Positions 1 through 10,527 of a stretch of 64,000 bases of DNA are shown piece after piece; the first letter of the stretch is position 1, and every line of letters begins with the position of its first letter. The notes beneath the pieces are model-generated. The model was not told where the DNA came from. It did not search any database and saw nothing but the letters and a program-made list of their open reading frames with translations. Source of the DNA: Aricia agestis (lineage: Eukaryota > Arthropoda > Insecta > Lepidoptera > Lycaenidae); contig NC_056428.1 of the NCBI RefSeq assembly GCF_905147365.1, forward strand, positions 24,954,001-25,018,000, read 5' to 3'. The position numbers and the translations under genes were made by a program.

Positions 1-11
1 TGTATATTCAC

Positions 12-302
12 GAATGTCACGAACTAGAATAAAATATAAAACCCATCAAACGACTACAAGTTGCTAACGGCCTTTCATGAACCAGATAAACCCTGATTGT
101 CCAGCACTGAGCAGGCTGATGATGATGAATTATAGCTAAGAACACTCTCGATCATGTTAGCTTTCAAACAAAAAAAACTAGATCAAAATCGGTCCACCCG
201 TTTGGACGCTACGATGCCACGGACAGATACACGCACAGACAAACAGACAGACAGACAGACACGTCAAACTTATAACACCCCTCTTTTTTGTCGGGGGTTA
301 AA
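12..302 (+). repeat. Dispersed repeat, copy 1 (second copy at 63.2 kb)
   Basis: This stretch is nearly the same as about 63170-63490, in the same orientation: both run from 'cacgaactagaat' through 'ggtccacccgtttgga', a CAGA-rich tract and a final 'tttttgtcgggggttaaa'. A much more diverged copy is at 25668-25880. The shared 3' tail suggests a retroposon 3' end, but no coding part is present, so the class is uncertain. Confidence 0.8.
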
Positions 303-430
303 AGTGTATAGAATTTGACATAACTCGCCTTAGCAAGCTATGTGTTATGGTATTGAGTATAGATGTTTACATTTTACAACGTAATTATATACAAACATGG
401 CTTCCAAGTTCCAAAAGGATATAACATAAT

Positions 431-793
431 ATGTATCATCTGAGAAATTGACTCATAGGCGGATGACTACGACCTAATTAAGTTGGTCGGGCTTTATCAA
501 GTTAATGTCAATCGGCTGGGCTTGACATAAGGGCCCCTTTCACACGACGTTTTTTACACGCGTTTATATCGATACAAACGCTAGTTGAACGCTCAGCAAA
601 CGGAAGGAAACCGACACGCGTACACGTTTTAAACTTTATATCTGCCAAAACGCGATGAAAACACGCAGAAGACGAGCGCATCAGAAACGCGCGTCGTCCG
701 TGCGCATAAAATACGCCGTGTGGAAAAGCCCTAATCCGACCAAATAACGCTGGTCCGCCATCTTCCTATGAAACAATTTTTCTAATAGTACGT
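431..793. mobile_element. TIR element of the 'cataggcagatgg' MITE family (interrupted)
   Basis: Inverted ends: the left reads 'atgtatcatctgagaaattg' then 'actcataggcggatg'; the right end, reverse-complemented, reads 'acgtactattagaaaaattg' then 'tttcataggaagatgg'. 'cataat' on both outer sides could be a target-site duplication. The same ends bound elements at 38710-39404 and 44617-44778, and a fragment lies at 26785-26840. A Harbinger-like MITE sits inside (531-731). No transposase ORF. Confidence 0.65.
531..731. mobile_element. PIF/Harbinger-like MITE nested in the 431-793 element
   Basis: The element is flanked by TAA on both sides (528-530 and 732-734). Its imperfect TIRs read 'gggcccctttcacacg' on the left and, reverse-complemented, 'gggcttttccacacgg' on the right. 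A 3-bp TWA duplication with GGGC-type ends is typical of PIF/Harbinger. Non-autonomous, 201 bp. The 681-890 frame is accidental. Confidence 0.65.
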
Positions 794-948
794 TCATAAT
801 TTTTAACGTACTTTTTGGCGTATTCACTGGAAATGATGAATTATAATTGTCTAATGCACATACATTGACCAGGTTTGCAACCTTTGTCATTTCATCATTT
901 TCGATTTCTAACTACGGTGCCGAAACTATCGAATGATATACTAGAGAG

Positions 949-1277
949 ACGTGGGAGAGCCATGGTTCGGCACGAATGGGCCAGCTCGACCGGAGAAATA
1001 CCACGTTCTCACAGAAAACCGGCGTGAAACAGCGCTTGCGCTGTGTTTCGCCGAGTGAGTGAGTTTACCGGAGACCCAATCCCCGACCCTATTCCTTTCC
1101 CTACCTTCCCCTATTCCCTTCCCATCCCTACCCTCCCCTATTACCCTATTCCCTCTTAAAAGGCCGGCAACGCACCAGCTGGCAGCTCTTCTGATGCTAC
1201 GAGTGTCCATGGGCGACAGAAGTTGCTTTCCATCAGGTGACCCGTTTGCTCGTTTGCCCTCTTATTTCATAAAAAAA
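949..1277 (+). repeat. GC-rich retroposon-like repeat, copy A
   Basis: Begins 'cgtgggagagccatg', passes through 'ctcgaccggagaaatacc', a pyrimidine-rich tract with repeated 'ccctattccctt', then 'gcagctcttctgatg', and ends 'cttatttcat' plus an A run. The A-rich end suggests a retroposon read on the + strand. Related copies occur at 13123, 19583, 21451, 43194, 44144 (-) and 56504 (-). The long frames here are artefacts of the repeat. Confidence 0.8.
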
Positions 1278-1344
1278 CTAAATACCCAGTACTAACTGTT
1301 AGTACTGTAAACTATACTATATAGTACTGATAAATCTAGCACTA

Positions 1345-1525
1345 CTAGATGACGCCTGCAACTCCCTTGCGCCAAAATTCGTTCTGTTGCAGGAATCGTA
1401 ATTTTTTTCCGGTATAAAAAGTATTCCTTGTCATTTCTCGGGAGTCGGCACTCAGAGTATCTCCAAGCCACAGCAAAATCGGTTCAGCGGATCAGGCGTG
1501 AAAGGGCGACGAGGGATAGAAGGTA
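1345..1525 (-). mobile_element. Helitron-like element, family 1, 5'-truncated
   Basis: On the minus strand the 3' end reads CTAG preceded by 'gggcgtcat' and a hairpin in which CGCAA pairs with TTGCG. This is a Helitron-type terminus. The interior ('aaaatcggttcagcgg') matches copies at 1795, 5335 and 18636; the 5' part is lost. Confidence 0.7.
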
Positions 1526-1794
1526 CTGCATAGTACTCAGACAGCTGGTACGGATGACTCACAGGGGCTAGCTACCCTCAGATTACTAATATCGAAATAT
1601 TAATGTGAGGGGGCGACTGAGGGTTCCGATTTCCAATGCTTTGTATTGACTTACAAGTTTGGCGAAGAAAGTTTGCGTGTTTTTGTGGTATATTTACGCA
1701 GTAAGTATCTTCAAGCTAAACTTCTAGATCGTAAAATAAGTAATAGGATATTAATATATTACTGCAATGTTTTCACACTAGAGCCAGCAACATA

Positions 1795-2000
1795 TCCATG
1801 CTAATATTATAAATGCGAAAGTGTGTCTGTCTGTCTGTTACCTCTTCACGCTCTAACCGCTGAACCGATTTTGCTGAAATTTGCCATGGAGATAGTTTGA
1901 GTCCCGGGAAAGGACATAGGATGGTTTTTATCCCGGAAAAATGTACGGTTTCCGCACGATAAACTGATTTTGGCGCAACGGAGTTGCGGGCGTCATCTAG
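1795..2000 (+). mobile_element. Helitron-like element, family 1, full-length
   Basis: Starts with TC after an A ('A|TCCATGC'), then 'taatattataaatgcg' and GTCT repeats. Ends with the hairpin CGCAAC-GGA-GTTGCG, eight bases, then CTAG followed by T. A|TC...CTAG|T with a 3' subterminal hairpin is the Helitron signature. About 206 bp and non-autonomous: no Rep/helicase coding. Confidence 0.85.
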
Positions 2001-2052
2001 TTATACAATAAACAAAAAGTTTTGTTCGACGTTAAACAACGTTCATGATGAC

Positions 2053-2329
2053 GACCTCTGTAGCTAAGTGGTGAGCGCGTTGGTAGCTCAAGCCGGGGGT
2101 CGCGGGTTCGAATCCCGCCGACGGAACAAAAAGTTTTTCAAAAGTTCCTGGGTCATGGATGTGTATTAAATATGTGTATCATATAATAAAAATCTTAAAT
2201 ATATGTATAGTATAAAAAGTATTAAATATATATCCGTTGTCTGGTACCTGTAACACAAGTCCTTCAGGTACTTACCACGGGGCCAGACTGACGTGGTGTG
2301 AAGCGTCCATAGATATTATCATTATTATA
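2053..2329 (+). mobile_element. tRNA-derived SINE
   Basis: The 5' part resembles a tRNA: an A-box-like 'tagctaagtggtgag' and a B box 'ggttcgaatcc' at 2105-2115. A tRNA-unrelated body follows ('cacggggccagactgacgtg'), with an ATT-rich tail. It is a SINE rather than a tRNA gene because the acceptor stem does not close and the body continues for about 200 bp. Truncated relatives lie inside the 36.3-37.3 kb duplication. Confidence 0.8.
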
Positions 2330-2740
2330 AATATGTTGATATGACGTGTGCAATATGTCGGATTTTGGCCGGATTATATTTTATTTTATGTGCTAGCCCT
2401 CTGCTTCGAGCTTTGCCCGACCCTATAATTAAAGTAGATAGAGGCTAAGTTATTTATCAAAACAACAAAAACTTGTGAAGAATTGCATATTGTTAAAGTT
2501 TACCCATTTAAGACTTAATTACAGAGTTAACTAACGCCTAGATACCCTTTAATGGCTTGTTAAGCCGCAGTGTCGGTGGGTAACGTAATTTCTGGCGTGA
2601 TTGTGTTAGCTGGCAACATTGATTATTTGCCACCAGCCCGGAAATTGACCTAGAGCTCATCGAAACGTATATCTAAACCTAAGCGCCAGTCATAGAGTTA
2701 GAGAAGTGGACAGAGCGTTCCCGTTGAGACTGTAAGTATA
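2330..2740. other. AT-rich sequence, no gene recognised
   Basis: Read on both strands. No coding, RNA or repeat boundary could be defined here. Confidence 0.5.
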
Positions 2741-2946
2741 GGTCTACCATGATCTGATGGCAATTTTGATGGCAGATTTTCAAAAATCCTTGATCTTTGG
2801 ATACATTTTTATATTTATTTGGATTTCACATACAGAATCAGCCGCTATTAGGAAAAAGAGAGGATCAAAATATTTTATTCCAATTACCCTGGTATTGCCA
2901 GAGTCAATTTCTTTTCTCACTTTTTGCCATCAGATTCTGGTAGACC
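2741..2946. mobile_element. Tc1/mariner-like MITE, TATA-flanked
   Basis: Inverted ends 'ggtctaccatgatctgatgg' and, reverse-complemented from the right, 'ggtctaccagaatctgatgg', flanked by TATA at 2737 and 2947. A second copy of similar length and the same internal sequence is at 28525-28726. A TA duplication is assumed from the flanks. The 2757-2951 frame lies inside this MITE and is not a gene. Confidence 0.7.
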
Positions 2947-2994
2947 TATAAATATGAATAAATACCGTATGCTGTAAGTTTTTTCAATAAAATG

Positions 2995-3692
2995 AAAACC
3001 GGCCAAGTGCGTGTCGGGCCACGCGCAAAGGGTTCGTAGTACCGCTAGTTTTTGATTTTTTTTTTATGGTCAATGAATACTACAATTTACAACGCATTTA
3101 ACCAACATCATCTCAGTCACGTTCAAAGGAATTTGGACGAAAAGTTCCCTTATACTTCATCGAATACATTTTTTTAGTTGATCGACCATAACTCAAAAAC
3201 GTATGAAGTCTTCTTAGCCGTTATAGTTTTCCTTTTAAATTCAGCGTATTTCCTACTCCCGTGAATATTTTCACATTTCCAGAAGCAACTGTTTAGCTGG
3301 TAGAAGGTCACTGGACTCTAACGATTTTTTCCACTTTAAAACTTGATGTTTTATAAACGGATCCCTAAATCGGAAAATGGTCTATGAATACTCATAATAT
3401 TTTTAAAAAATCTATCGTCCACCTCACACGACGGGGTAGACGCGAAAATAATTCATCCTCGCTTGATGTGTAGGGTAGGTAAGTACCATAAAAAATATTT
3501 TTTAAAGATTTCATGTACTATTTTGTCGGCATCATTAATATGTGCAATTATGCCAAATTACAGCTTTGTTGGTCCTATAGTCTCTGAGCGAAACCGTGGA
3601 CAGACAGACGGACAGACGTTGTACGCCCGTCCGTTGTCGGGCGTACAACGTCCGTCCGCTACGTTCCTTGTTGACTACAGAACCCTAAAAAA
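2995..3692 (+). repeat. 'gggttccgta' dispersed repeat, 'gggccacgcgc' subtype
   Basis: Runs from 'ggccaagtgcgtgtcgggcc' to 'gactacagaaccctaaaa'. The same subtype is at 51386-52050 and, on the minus strand, at 23615-24242. The other subtype ('gtcggactcgcgc') is at 17790, 35969, 52166, 58895 and 62099. Near the 3' end a short palindrome surrounds 'gacgttgtacgcccg'. Transposition class unknown. Confidence 0.75.
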
Positions 3693-5334
3693 GAAGCAAA
3701 ATGAAACGAGCTAGAAACTTGTAGTTGTCTTAGTCTAGATTTACAAGTTATTACAGGATGCATATACTAAAGAAATAGTAGAAAATAAATAATTTAACTG
3801 TTTTTTTCCATAATTTCCACTGATTCCTGGCTCCGCTTAGTCGGCTCAAGATATTATAGAAATTATTGCCTAAACTCTTTAGATTTATGATATTAAATGT
3901 ATATAGGTGTTGTAGATTAAACTACACTACGTGATAACGTCCTATAATTCTATACATTTTATAGATAAGTTTGTACTTATAGATATACCATACTAAAGCA
4001 TGTTTACCATTTTTAAGGAGTTTTTGTTAAAAGCGACAACTGTTCCTGATTGATACGACGCGTCTTCCGATTATATATTTATTTTATTATAATATAGCGA
4101 ATGGCATCAAATTTAGAACCTAACTGACGACTATGCTTATAATGTAGGTAATGTAATTAATACTTTTTGTCAATAATGCATGCAGCTTGAGTTCTATAAT
4201 ATACTCTGTTACACCTGTACTTAACTGTTTGTTATCTAATTAAGTTACATAGTAACAACTAACAACTTAGTTAAATGTGGGTAGATTAGAATCTAAGTTA
4301 GGCAACTTGTATAGTTCAAGCAATGTGTTTCGGACAATCTGTATAGTAATTAGCGCTGTTTAAGCACTGTTAAAGTATAAGTAATACTTAACTCGTGTTT
4401 TGATCTGATTGTGAACAAAAAACTCGGTAAAATTTGTTAATTTTTAAAACCTACTTATAAGCTATAATAATTATGCTTAACAGTATTCCAAACTTCACAG
4501 GAACATTATACTTCGAATAAAAAGTAGCATTTAAGTGATAATCCTATCTTAACTATTGTTACCATAATATTGTATTTAATAAAATTCGTTGAGTGGTTTT
4601 TCCTTGCAGTAACAAACTTTCGCCTTTAAATGTGCACATCCAACCAAACAACCGACCAACTTATGCTAATTAATAGCAAATAATGCTATGTTTATATTTG
4701 GATCAATTTGAAATCGGGCGTACAACAAGGTACCAATGTCAACTATGCTCTCACTGGACGACAATAGGTGGACTTGAACAATATGTAGTCGAGTAAAAAT
4801 GGTCTGGTAAGCGTGGGTGGACCAGTCTGGTGAGGTTTGATGACCTATATCAATATTGTACGGTGTACCTACACCGTGTTAATTTATTCTAACTGCATTT
4901 TTTAACGTATCGTAGGGTTAAATTTTAATACATATACAGTAGTACATAGTTGTCATTTGTCACATGTCATAATAGTCCTTGTATAAAGTGTTCAAAATTA
5001 TTCCAGTATATTGCTTCATGAGTTGAACGTCTTCGTCGTCTTGTTTCTTCAAAATGGTAATATTCGGTAAGATGAAAAAATATTTTTAGTCTTAATTTAC
5101 CTACTTACTTGATGCTAGAGTGTAGAGTCCTGGCACCTCCTTCATAGTCCAATAATATTTTATGTATGTCCTCAATCTGGTCTCTCGTGATGGCGCCGCG
5201 TGACTAAGATAGAGAGAGCTGAGAGATAAGAGAAAGGTAAGAGATTAATTTTCATAATATTATTACTTTAATCATAATAGTTTATAAAATAAATTATAAC
5301 TGAATTTTGGTTTACTTCATATTTACTGATACAA
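3693..5334. other. AT-rich sequence, nothing recognised
   Basis: About 1.6 kb without a convincing ORF, RNA gene or repeat with clear ends. Confidence 0.45.
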
Positions 5335-5551
5335 TCTATACTTAATATAATAATAAATGCGAAAGTGTGTCACTCTGTCTGTCTTTCTGTTACCTCTTCA
5401 CGCCCAAACCGCTGAACCGATTTTGCTAAATGTTAGTATGGAGATACTTTTAGACCCGAGAAAGGACATAAGATACTTTTATTCCGGAAAAATGTACGGT
5501 TCCCGCGCGATAAACGAGTTTTGGCGCAACGGAGTTGCGGGCGTCATCTAG
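5335..5551 (+). mobile_element. Helitron-like element, family 1
   Basis: Begins TC ('TCTATACTTAATAT'), contains 'aataaatgcgaaagtgtgtc' and ends with the CGCAAC-GGA-GTTGCG hairpin, 'ggcgtcat' and CTAG. Same body as 1795-2000. The ORF at 5357-5551 is the element read through, not a gene. Confidence 0.8.
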
Positions 5552-5881
5552 TGGTTAATAAAACAATTCAATTTCAACCCTCAAAATAATTAAAAAAACA
5601 ACTTCACTATTCGCTACGAATACCTGTAAATTGCCTATTTCCGTGTTATGACTTGAATCTAAAATTATGTTTAGGAATGCCTAAGCCCTTCGAAGGGTAA
5701 GGACTAAGGAAATGTGTACTTATGTGACGTTAAGCACGCTATACGCCTATTAATAAACCGGTAAAAATAGAACTTACGATTGAAGAGCACGCCAGAGTTC
5801 ATCAGTTCGCACGGGACAGTCCAGGAGAAGTAGTAAGTATAATAGCTGTAGTGGGGTTTTAAAACTTATAATACTCGGTGT

Positions 5882-5929
5882 ATTTTACCGAAGACATGTA
5901 GTGAATTGTCAACATGTCTTCGGTAAAAT
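5882..5929. repeat. Perfect 18-bp-arm hairpin
   Basis: The arm 'attttaccgaagacatgt' at 5882-5899 is exactly complementary to 5912-5929, with a 12-base loop. It could form an RNA hairpin or cruciform, or be a minimal foldback element. No protein role. Confidence 0.8.
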
Positions 5930-6512
5930 AGGATTTAAATTGGAATGGGTCTGGCGGCAAACCGACGTTGGATACCTGCTAGGACCTAGGTGTGCCAACC
6001 GTGACGGGCTTGGTCCAATTTGCGGGTGATTTATTTATAAATTTTATTGTCATTATTTTGTTGTAATATTATCATAATTTAAGTTTTTTTTTATCTTATA
6101 TTAGGGCTGCAATTAAATAATTATTTTATTCTAAATTCATGGCATATTTAGTTTAGTTTTCCCAAAAAGAAATATCATTTTCTTAAGTTTACTTAGGAGT
6201 TTGTGCTGTAATTTACAGCTAAGCAAAATACACGTAATGGCGCATTCTGCTTAGCTGTTTTTAAGTTATAAATGACAACCTACTAGCCTTTTAATTATAT
6301 TTAGGACATTGAATATAAACTCCAAAATATGTATTTTTGACTCTACTTATAACATAATATGTATAGTTAATCGTTTTCACATCAACTAACATTCAAGAGA
6401 AATCTAGAAATCAATACTCAACTAAGTAAGGAGTTTGATTCATACCTCTACTGACTATAGGTTTTACAACTATTTATTTTGGTAGCTAGACAATATTATA
6501 CTACTAATATGC

Positions 6513-6558
6513 ACAGCCGAATATATTACCTCCTCGTTTTTTGGAAGTCGGTTAAAAA
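6513..6558. repeat. 'gaagtcggttaaaaa' repeat tail
   Basis: Short copy of 'cagccgaa...acctcctc...ggaagtcggttaaaaa'. It recurs at 9156, 14327, 24640, 28903 and 55157, and a longer reverse copy is at 50664. Probably the 3' tail of a non-LTR retrotransposon; no coding part remains. Confidence 0.6.
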
Positions 6559-6868
6559 TAAGTAGGTAAGAGCCTTATATTATGCTACTAAAGCTACTAA
6601 AGTAACAGCTACAGTAGGTACATTTTACAACACTTCCTTACAACTGGCCCGTGGATCGCTCCCTGATTGACTCCAATTTACCAATTACGAATATGGCCAT
6701 GCATTTTCCTTATGATACGGTCATAAATCTAACACTTATAGTATTGGAAATATTATAAAATATACTAATGTGTATAGTAATCTCCACGTATTGGCATTCG
6801 TTATTGTTTTAGAATTTAGACAAGGACTTACTACTAGATGGAATAAAGATATATTTATAAATCTATAT

Positions 6869-7118
6869 ATACAGAGTGTAACAAAAATAAGTGATAATAC
6901 TTTAGGGTGTGTACGTGTTCCTTGTAGAGAATTCACTGTGAAAGACGACATTTTTTTTTTCACTTTTGTATGGGCAAGGGCCCGAGCGTCACGAGATTCC
7001 CCATACAAAAGTGAAAAAATTTTTGGTCTTTCAGCGCTGCTACTCGCACAGTGAACTCTCTACAAGGAACACGTACACACCCTAAAGTATTATCACTTAT
7101 TTTTGTTACACTCTGTAT
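6869..7118. mobile_element. Foldback MITE, 'tacagagtgtaacaaaa' family
   Basis: About 60-bp inverted ends: 'tatacagagtgtaacaaaaa' at the left and its near-complement at the right. The arms contain 'gtgttccttgtagaga' and, on the right, 'agcgctgctactcgcacagt'. TA flanks. The overlapping long frames on both strands (6736-7054) arise from the arms. A diverged left arm of this family lies at the 5' edge of the 57.7-kb exon. Confidence 0.8.
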
Positions 7119-7128
7119 AAAACTCAAA

Positions 7129-7300
7129 GGTGACTGACTGACTGATTGACATAGTGATCTATCAACGCACAGCCCAAACCACTGGACGGATCGGGCTGAA
7201 ATTTGGCATGCAGGTAGTGTTATTATATTATCCGCTAAGAAAGAATTTTGATAAATTCCAACCCGAAGGGGTTAAAATAGGGGATGAAAGTTTGTATATA
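7129..7300 (+). repeat. Dispersed repeat with 'cacagcccaaaccactgga'
   Basis: Contains GACT microsatellite-like units and then 'gggctgaaatttggcatgca' and 'gataaattccaacccgaa'. The layout resembles 3' ends of lepidopteran non-LTR or Helitron repeats. No second clear copy in this window, so assignment rests on general familiarity. Confidence 0.45.
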
Positions 7301-8401
7301 ATAATACTTCTTAACGCGTAATATATATATTTATTTTATTAACTTACTGATAAATATTGCGTAGTGGGCTGTAGTGGTACAACATAGTCTATTATCTAGT
7401 AAAACAGATTAGGAACTTAGTATATATGACGTTAAATAATTATCTAATATGTCCCTCTTATTTAAAAGTACATAATATTTACTATTTATGCGAGGCCACG
7501 TTGCTCCCGCTGCTGCAACTTGCGAATTTGCATCGCTGCGTTGCCCGAACGGGATAAACGAATTGTATGTCATAATATACGGTGCTGCGGCGCAACAATC
7601 TTCTTCAAGAGTATCTTCAGCTCCTTCGTTCCGCCATAAGACCCAGTGTTAAATGTGGCCTCGCTCCTACCCTACCTTGTCGCGATTTGCGTGACTTTGA
7701 ACAATGATCTTAATTCTATTTTTCCTTCGCGAAAGTCAGTTATTAGTTGTTGGCTATAGCGTAATAGGTTTAAGTGTTATTGCCTAGTTACATAGTATCT
7801 TGTCTTTTCTAGTCAAGATTCAAGACTATACAGTACATAAGTTTTATTGCTGTTGAAAGAAATCTAGTGAATACTAAAGTTAGGTAGCGTATTCAGATAT
7901 TCGTAATATCAAAGAAAATTTTTATAGGCAGATGGCAGACCAATGTGAAACCCAGCCAACAGATGGACCGATGTTGAAATGACATAACTCGACAAAATAA
8001 GCACAGTGCTCCCAAAGTGATAATGCGCATAGAAATTTTCGTAATTTTTCGGCAACGGCTGACGACGGCGCGGTCGTATTTCCCGAGCGTCGGAACTCGG
8101 AAGACGTCGCTACAAGCACCGTTTTAAACTTGACTTCAAGAAAAACAGCGCTTTGCAGCGACGTAGAGTCTGACGTTGCTTGGTCGTTTCGCGTTACCAT
8201 GGTAACGCCGCGATGGCTTCCCGGTGAGTTTAAATAGCACTTACCGGCGACAGCGGACAGCCACCGGCTATAATATGATATTTACTTATATTTCCTTTGA
8301 ACAAGGTGCAAAATACAAGTGCATTGTTTGAGGCTCTTACGTTTCATAGATTCGGGTGTTTTCGAGATTACGACAATAATAATAATTATTATTAGCGAAG
8401 A
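7301..8401. other. No gene recognised
   Basis: AT-rich sequence with a GC-richer patch at 7495-7560 and one at 8050-8170. The minus-strand frame at 7922-8200 shows no family motif and is judged accidental. 'ataggcagatggcagacc' near 7925 recalls the end of the 431-793 MITE family. Confidence 0.4.
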
Positions 8402-8594
8402 TTAAGCCCGGCCGCACATTGTCCGAAATTTCTGATCAGAAACAGTTGAACGTCCGTGCTGTCTCTTACATTTTGTACTGAGCCGAGTGAGCTCGAACTC
8501 GCCGGAAGGATATTTCGGATAGTGTGCGGGGTGGCGGTCCGGCGAAATTCAACTGTTTCTGATCAGAATTCGGACAATGTGTGGCCGGGCTTAA
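8402..8594. mobile_element. TTAA-flanked MITE
   Basis: Arms of about 45 bp ('gcccggccgcacattgtccg' left; the right arm is nearly its complement), each bordered by TTAA (8402-8405 and 8591-8594). TTAA is the piggyBac target; the palindromic site also permits other readings. Non-autonomous. Confidence 0.7.
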
Positions 8595-9155
8595 TGTAAT
8601 AACATAGGTCTGTCAATTGCCTATAAATCAATTTGTTCGGTGGTAGTGGTAGTACTTACATCGACTCACTTTACTTAACTATCTCATTTGCGCAAAAAAT
8701 CTTAAATCTCTATCGCTCGCACTCGTATAAAATGTACAGTCCCAGACCGCACGAAACAGTAGTATTATCTAGGGTACAAACTACATACAAACATGATATA
8801 ATTATATTGCCACAGGATAAAGAAGATAATCAATTCCCGAACGAAACTTACCAATATTTGTATTTCCAAATCTAAACCGGATACGGAATATGGGGCAGAG
8901 AAAATGAACTTTGAGTGTACATATTTAGACTACAATTTCCAATAATAAGTATTTATTCATCAATTCTCTTCAACATCCGTACTCATTCAAAGACCTACAA
9001 TATTACTTATGCGAAGCTATCCCTTGGAGAGTTCCAACACTGAAGAGTATTATTTCTCTCATTTGCATTTAAGGCAAATGAGAAAATATTATATTCTAAG
9101 ACGCGGCAAAAGACTTCATATTGTAAACGTATCACGCAAAAAAAAAACATATCCA
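8595..9155. other. No gene recognised
   Basis: AT-rich; the 8633-8875 and 9007-9255 frames lack family motifs and codon signal. Confidence 0.4.
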
Positions 9156-9196
9156 CAGCCATAATACCTCCTCGTTTTTGGAAGTCGGTTAAAAAT
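9156..9196. repeat. 'gaagtcggttaaaaa' repeat tail
   Basis: Short copy ending 'ggaagtcggttaaaaatc'; same tail as 6513-6558. Confidence 0.55.
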
Positions 9197-9365
9197 CGTG
9201 TCAAATGAAGTGCAGGAATCAGGATACTTTGATTCGCGAGCGAAAAAACACTCACCTAGCTCTGAACACAATTGAGGGACCTAAAGGTCTAGGAATGGTA
9301 TTAAACGCTTTCTGATCTATTTTCGATCAGACTCCCAGATTTATTGGACGTTGTTTTAAAGCCTT

Positions 9366-9538
9366 AGGGTGAAACCAAACGAGCGTAATTTGTGAGTTGT
9401 GCGTCGCAAAATTTCTGCTGCATTCAGTTTCATACAAAGTCCTGTTCGATTCACACGAGCGTAATTTAAGTTTACGCGACCGAAATTCTGCGACTCACAA
9501 GTCACAACTCACAAATTACGCTCGTTTGGCTTCACCCT
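9366..9538. mobile_element. Foldback MITE, 'agggtgaaaccaaacgagcg' ends
   Basis: Long inverted arms; the left end is quoted in the name and the right end reads 'cgctcgtttggcttcaccct'. The core repeats 'acgagcgtaattt'. Flanks TTA and TTT suggest a decayed 3-bp duplication as in PIF/Harbinger. The 9397-9651 frame overlaps it and is not a gene. Confidence 0.7.
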
Positions 9539-9539
9539 T

Positions 9540-10053
9540 TTATACGAATTTTCGTGCCGATCGAATTAGTCGGACTGATCACTTGCCGACCTCACTGAAT
9601 TGTTCACCGTCCGACACTATCAGGCTCCCGTGTGATATAGAGCTGCATTAACTCAAGAAAAGGTAGTCATTAGTCATCCAACCCTAAACTGCTCCAGCAG
9701 CAGCAATTTACAATAACGGATGCAAGTAACCAATGCCACTCTTTATATTCTAATCCATGGTTGTGACAATATGGCGGATGTGACAGAGTGACACTGACGC
9801 CCAATTAATGACGGCCTTACGTTACTACGGGATGGAAAACGTAGAACTCATGTACTTGGTTTCATTCTACCCAGCTTCTATGTAGACAAAGTGATGCTAG
9901 ACTTACTTGACATATACGATTGCGACGCAGGAGACAGACAGATAAATGGACAGCACATCAATTATTGACGTTTGTGAGAAGATTTTACGTATTCAATAGT
10001 GCCTTTTGATTAGAAACGCCAAAAAGTTAACTAATCTAAAACGCTTATTGGCT
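9540..10053. other. No gene recognised
   Basis: No bounded repeat or coding signal identified. Confidence 0.4.
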
Positions 10054-10207
10054 GGATTTATATGCATCCGCGCAAACGAGCGGTTTGGCCGCTACACCGC
10101 GAGATCATAAGCAAATGGTACGTAAATAAAGGCGCGACAGCAATAAATCATTAGGATCTCGCGGCATAGCGGCCATACCGCTCGTTTGCGCGGATGCATA
10201 TAAATCC
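10054..10207. mobile_element. Foldback MITE, 'ggatttatatgcatccgcgc' ends
   Basis: Arms of about 50 bp including 'caaacgagcggt' and 'ccgcgagatc', nearly complementary at both sides; the loop holds about 45 bp. A truncated relative at 15795-15845 keeps 'catataaatccagcc', suggesting the true end extends to 'ggctggattta'. Duplication not resolved. Confidence 0.75.
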
Positions 10208-10372
10208 ATAATTACCGAAAGACTGAGCATTAATAGTAACATTTTCCTTTCGAGACACCGAAACTCTTACAGTCAACTCTACAATTATTTTTTACTTTCT
10301 CGTCGCATCAGCAAGTTGTTAAATCCAGTTAGCGCTTATTGTCACACGATTGCTAGGCTCCAACGCGACAGG

Positions 10373-10520
10373 GGCCGTACCACGAAACCGTTTTGAGACT
10401 CAAACAATCGTACGAAAATGCCGCGTCCTATTGTAACAAACGAGAAATGACGTTGTTAGAGCAGGACGCGGCATTCTCAGCCGATTGTCATCTCTCTCTC
10501 AAAACGGTTTCGTAGTAGGC
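10373..10520. mobile_element. Foldback MITE with possible 7-8 bp duplication
   Basis: The left arm contains 'accacgaaaccgttttgag' and the right arm its near-complement. Inner arms also pair ('aatgccgcgtcct' with 'aggacgcggcatt'). CGACAGG lies on both sides (10366-10372 and 10521-10527). A duplication this long would favour a hAT-type origin. Confidence 0.6.
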
Positions 10521-10527
10521 CGACAGG

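Larger units (their letters stand above)
5552..6868. other. AT-rich stretch with one hairpin and one LINE-like tail
   Basis: Apart from the 5882 hairpin and the 6513 repeat tail listed separately, no gene or bounded repeat is seen. Confidence 0.45.

Noticed and set aside
2053..2130. tRNA gene
   Set aside because: A and B boxes are present but the acceptor stem does not close and a SINE body follows; the same holds at 36511, 37030 and 42296.
6736..7054. Overlapping 90- and 94-aa proteins
   Set aside because: Both lie in the complementary arms of a foldback MITE, which makes open frames on both strands.
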